The notes under the pieces are model-generated. The model worked only from the letters and a program-made list of their open reading frames with translations, was not told the origin of the DNA and searched no databases. Below are positions 63,672 to 64,000 of a DNA stretch of 64,000 bases, one piece after another. The stretch lies in contig CAWHOY010000008.1 of NCBI GenBank assembly GCA_963831155.1, forward strand, positions 372,001 through 436,000, in the 5' to 3' direction. Both the position numbers and the translations under genes were made by a program. The first letter of the stretch is position 1. Every line of letters starts with the position of its first letter. This stretch comes from CAVRXQ01 sp963831155 (GTDB taxonomy: Bacteria > Actinomycetota > Acidimicrobiia > Acidimicrobiales > Bog-793).

Positions 63672-64000
63672 GCATTTTCGCCGACGAGACGACCCGTGTC
63701 GTCGTCCAGGGGCTCACCGGCAGCCAGGGACGCTTCCACGGCCTGCGCAATCGCGCCTACGGCACGAAGGTCGTCGCCGGTGTCACCCCCGGAAAGGGGG
63801 GCGAATCCGTCGACGGGATCCCGGTCTATGACACCGTCGCCGAGGCAGTCGCGGCCAGGGACGCGAACGCGAGTTTCGTCGCTGTGCCCCCGAAAGGGGC
63901 GCCAGCCGCGATCCTGGAGGCGGCGGAGGCGGGGATCACGCTCGTCGTCTGCATCACCGAGCACATCCCGGCGAAGGACGAGGCGCTCGTGTTCAATCGG
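63668..64000 (+). CDS. sucD: Succinyl-CoA ligase alpha subunit (3' end outside window)
   Basis: The first 111 residues of the alpha subunit. It begins MSIFADETTRVVVQGLTGSQGRFH, the CoA-binding Rossmann loop, and continues GTKVVAGVTPGKGG and VPPKGAPAAILEAAEAGITLVVCITEHIPAKDE, diagnostic of SucD. The catalytic His lies beyond the window. ATG overlaps the sucC stop. Confidence 0.95.
   Translation, partial: MSIFADETTRVVVQGLTGSQGRFHGLRNRAYGTKVVAGVTPGKGGESVDGIPVYDTVAEAVAARDANASFVAVPPKGAPAAILEAAEAGITLVVCITEHIPAKDEALVFNR

Overview
The window is GC-rich, densely coded chromosomal DNA from an actinobacterium. Points in favour are the S10–spc–alpha ribosomal gene order followed by truA, rplM-rpsI, glmM, glmS, acpS, nnr and alr. 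Others are a GuaB3-type IMP-dehydrogenase relative next to a NUDIX gene, a DUF3817 membrane protein beside guaA, and mycothiol-type (MDMPI and DinB) proteins. The long Lys/Ala- and Glu-rich tails on L4, L22 and S3 and the overall order suggest class Acidimicrobiia; that placement is inferred from memory of gene order, not tested. No rRNA, tRNA, CRISPR array, insertion sequence or prophage gene was seen.

Layout. 1-12278 (+): the 3' part of the S10 operon (rplC partial to rpsQ), the spc operon (rplN to secY), adk and map. 12279-14662 (-): four genes on the opposite strand (PPOX-family flavoprotein, small HFH protein, coiled-coil protein with a Ser/Gly repeat tail, AIM24-like protein) that separate map from infA. 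15024-20351 (+): infA, rpmJ, rpsM, rpsK, rpsD, rpoA, rplQ, truA, a DUF5808 protein, rplM and rpsI. 20368-28711 (+): cell-wall precursor genes (glmM, glmS, alr) with acpS, nnr and a secreted Ig-repeat G1 (glutamic) peptidase. 28756-32923 (+): family-4 uracil-DNA glycosylase, the t6A genes tsaE, tsaB and tsaD with rimI, and an MDMPI protein. 32966-34447: a phytoene-desaturase-like FAD enzyme.

34614-41941 is a compact signalling cluster. A translationally coupled plus-strand operon encodes a cyclic-nucleotide-binding protein, a receiver–cyclase response regulator, a LolD/MacB-type ABC ATPase and a membrane histidine kinase. It faces a minus-strand group encoding a receiver-only protein, a NarL-type regulator and a GTRGS-type metallo-beta-lactamase-fold hydrolase. 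I regard this as the best candidate for a little-described system.

42354-44400 is groES-groEL with a promoter, a CIRCE operator and a terminator. Then follow a NUDIX hydrolase, GuaB3, a YfhO-like membrane protein, a thiolase, a TauE-like exporter, an FtsX-like permease (-), a DinB protein (-), an ArsB-like transporter and macro-domain protein (-), a two-subunit 3-oxoacid CoA-transferase, a DUF3817 protein behind a perfect CRP-type palindrome, guaA, pcrA/uvrD and sucC with partial sucD.

Two genes for core functions (rplN and pcrA/uvrD) can be read as intact proteins only if one G is added to a G run. This looks like a homopolymer error in the sequence, though biology cannot be excluded from sequence alone. 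infA has no usable ATG, GTG or TTG and seems to start at CTG behind a strong Shine-Dalgarno sequence.
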